From NCBI GenBank assembly GCA_016703225.1, contig JADJCM010000002.1, positions 248,001-312,000 of the forward strand: a stretch of 64,000 nt of DNA. The letters run 5' to 3'. Under the pieces are notes generated by a model. The model worked only from the letters and a program-made list of their open reading frames with translations, was not told where the DNA came from and did not search any database. Of the stretch, positions 62,548 to 64,000 are shown piece by piece. Each line of letters begins with the position of its first letter. Position 1 is the first letter of the stretch. Source of the stretch: Lysobacterales bacterium. Its GTDB lineage: Bacteria; Pseudomonadota; Gammaproteobacteria; Xanthomonadales; Ahniellaceae. The translations under genes and the position numbers were made by a program.

Positions 62548-63524
62548 AGATCGCGATCCTTTCGCGCAACAGCCGCCTGTATTCGACGCATCGCCTGGTC
62601 GAGGCCGCGCGCGAGCGCCACCACAGTGTGCGCGTGCTCGATCCGCTGCGCTGCTACATGCGCATCGACGCTGGCCGCTTCGAGATGCACTACAAGGGCC
62701 GTGATCTGAGCCGCTTCGACGCGGTGATCCCGCGCATCGGTGCTTCGATCACGCGTTATGGCACCGCGGTGCTGCGCCAGTTCGAAATGATGGGCGTGTT
62801 CACGCCGAACAAGTCCGACCCGGTGCTGCGCGCGCGCGACAAGCTGCGTTGCCTGCAGCTGCTGGCGCAGCAGGGCCTGGGCTTGCCGAGCACGGTGTTC
62901 GGCGACAACCCCGACGACACTACTGACTTGCTGGCGATGCTCGGCAAGCCGCCGCACGTGATCAAGCTGGTCGAGGGCGCGCAGGGGCAGGGCGTGGTGC
63001 TGGCCGAGAAGATCACCGGTTCACGCTCGGTGATCGAGGCCTTCCGCGGCCTCTACGCGAACTTCCTGGTGCAGGAGTACATCGCCGAGTCGAAGGGCGC
63101 GGACGTACGCTGCTTCGTCGTCGGCGGCAAGGTCATCGCGTCGATGCGACGTCAGGCCAAGGCCGGCGAGTTCCGCTCCAATCTGCATCGTGGCGGCAGT
63201 GCCGAAGCGACCATTCTCAGCGAGGCCGAGGCCGATGCCGCGATCCGCGCCGCTGCGGTGATGGGCCTCGGCATCGCCGGCGTCGACTTGTTGCGCTCGA
63301 AGCGCGGACCGCTGGTGCTGGAAGTGAATTCCTCGCCTGGGCTCGAAGGCATCGAGCACGCCACCGGCGTCGATGTTGCCGGGGCCATCATCGCCTACCT
63401 CGAGCGCCGCGTGCGCCAGGACGAGATGCGCGTGCAGCGTCGTCGTGCGGCGGTGGCGGGCAAGGTGGCGAAGCCGAAGAAGGTGACAAAAGCCGCGCCC
63501 GCAAAACGGCGTGCGCGTGCTTAA
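62544..63524 (+). CDS. rimK: RimK-family ATP-grasp glutamate ligase
   Basis: 326 residues. The ATP-grasp core has NKSDPVLRARDKLRCLQLLAQQG (shortened), IKLVEGAQGQGVVLA, FLVQEYIAESKGADVRCFV, and metal-binding VLEVNSSPGLEGIE. The C-terminal ~30 residues (RVQRRRAAVAGKVAKPKKVTK and following AAPAKRRARA) are an Ala/Lys/Arg tail beyond the normal end. RimK adds glutamate residues to S6 or makes poly-glutamate; partner protease lies upstream. Confidence 0.92.
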   Translation: MKIAILSRNSRLYSTHRLVEAARERHHSVRVLDPLRCYMRIDAGRFEMHYKGRDLSRFDAVIPRIGASITRYGTAVLRQFEMMGVFTPNKSDPVLRARDKLRCLQLLAQQGLGLPSTVFGDNPDDTTDLLAMLGKPPHVIKLVEGAQGQGVVLAEKITGSRSVIEAFRGLYANFLVQEYIAESKGADVRCFVVGGKVIASMRRQAKAGEFRSNLHRGGSAEATILSEAEADAAIRAAAVMGLGIAGVDLLRSKRGPLVLEVNSSPGLEGIEHATGVDVAGAIIAYLERRVRQDEMRVQRRRAAVAGKVAKPKKVTKAAPAKRRARA

Positions 63525-63599
63525 CATCGATTTAATCCACAAGCGCCTAGCATCTCCCCACCAAGACCTGCACACACTCCTGCAAGCGGATGGCGAGCA

Positions 63600-63612
63600 G
63601 ATTACGGTAATC
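63600..63612. promoter_or_regulatory. Perfect palindrome GATTAC-G-GTAATC
   Basis: A six-base arm palindrome around a central G, 76 bases after the rimK stop and 100 bases before the OmpR-type regulator. It may be an operator or part of a small transcript. Confidence 0.3.
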
Positions 63613-63626
63613 GGGGCAATAGCTTG

Positions 63627-63664
63627 AGCCCGAGGTGGTTCTCAGAACCTCCTCGGGCTTTTTC
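63627..63664 (+). terminator. Strong rho-independent terminator
   Basis: AGCCCGAGG (63627-63635) pairs with CCTCGGGCT (63651-63659), with a second inner stem GGTT/AACC, then TTTTT. It closes the rimK transcript or a small RNA arising from 63525-63626. Confidence 0.9.
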
Positions 63665-63711
63665 TTTGCTGGCCCTTCCGGTCGCCGCCATCACGAGCCT
63701 ATGCTTCGCCC

Positions 63712-64000
63712 ATGCACATCCTGGTCATCGAAGACAATTCCGATCTTGCCGCCAACCTGGGCGACTTCCTCGCCGACAAGGGTCATGTGGTCGACTTCGC
63801 TGGTGACGGCATCAGCGGCCTGAACCTCGCGTTGCGCGAACCGTTCGACGTGATCGTGCTCGATCTGACCCTGCCCGGCATGGACGGGCTGCAGGTGTGC
63901 AAGCGTCTGCGTGCCGAGTCGCACCGGCATACGCCGGTGCTGATGCTGACCGCGCGCGACGCGCTCGACCAGAAGCTCGCCGGTTTCGAAAGCGGCGCCG
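63712..64000 (+). CDS. OmpR/PhoP-type response regulator, 5' part only
   Basis: The ATG at 63712 opens a frame that runs off the window, about 96 codons. It has MHILVIEDNSDLAANLGDF, the acceptor in VIVLDLTLPGMDGLQV, and LMLTARDALDQKLAGF, a receiver of the OmpR class. The DNA-binding domain lies beyond the edge. Preceded by the terminator at 63664. Confidence 0.85.
   Translation, partial: MHILVIEDNSDLAANLGDFLADKGHVVDFAGDGISGLNLALREPFDVIVLDLTLPGMDGLQVCKRLRAESHRHTPVLMLTARDALDQKLAGFESGA

Overview
The window is high-GC DNA of a gammaproteobacterium in the Xanthomonadales/Lysobacterales (Xanthomonadaceae or Rhodanobacteraceae type). The assignment rests on gene content: a fused aspartate kinase/diaminopimelate decarboxylase (lysAC), the MurL/MurD2 route for D-glutamate in peptidoglycan, a xanB-type bifunctional sugar-nucleotide enzyme, an Oar-like TonB receptor beside TPR-sulfotransferases, and an IPTL-CTERM protein. 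Coding is dense. No gene-free stretch exceeds 300 bases; the largest gaps are 34160-34406, 28885-29129 and 21975-22208. No prophage, insertion sequence or CRISPR array was seen.

Layout. 1-7388: FAD oxidase (cut by the window edge), GYF/AIM24 protein, xanB, a small membrane protein, an NAD-kinase-like/SPFH pair and a HAD phosphatase. 7385-11408: dTDP-rhamnose operon rfbB-rfbA-rfbC-rfbD on the minus strand, with a DUF433/DUF5615 toxin-antitoxin-like pair inserted between rfbB and rfbA. 11518-13216: ssb and ispB, divergent. 13272-19559: a signalling hub of a FixJ-type regulator, a histidine kinase, two stand-alone receivers and a REC-PAS-PAS-GGDEF-EAL-REC protein. 19704-23585: a secreted gingipain-like (C25) peptidase, a dienelactone hydrolase and a cytochrome c'. 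23587-28884: lysAC-murL-murD2, a cell-wall/lysine operon with overlapping genes. 29130-38574: Oar-like receptor, two TPR-sulfotransferases (one frameshifted), a glycine-zipper protein and an EF-G-like GTPase. 38594-43870: receiver protein, peptide transporter, frameshifted S9 peptidase and a VapBC-type pair. 43928-45192: DAHP synthase behind an aromatic-residue leader peptide and attenuator. 45369-50908: CorA, corC with a DUF4105/Lnb-like membrane protein, msrA and hicAB. 50924-57354: ion channel, oxyR-ahpF-ahpC and creD. 57351-64000: tsaB, a transglutaminase-like protein, tRNA-Gly(CCC), IPTL-CTERM protein, GGDEF protein, a RimK pair and the start of an OmpR-type regulator.

Several groups appear to work together. 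xanB and rfbBACD supply GDP-mannose and dTDP-rhamnose for surface polysaccharide. lysAC, murL and murD2 connect meso-DAP, lysine and peptidoglycan glutamate. oxyR, ahpC and ahpF form a peroxide defence unit. A decamer, CTAGGTAGTC, occurs beside the FixJ-type regulator and twice upstream of the C25 peptidase, suggesting a local regulon. Three genes (32159-33572, 36460-36964, 40966-43013) each show one single-base frameshift, so either decay or assembly error must be considered.
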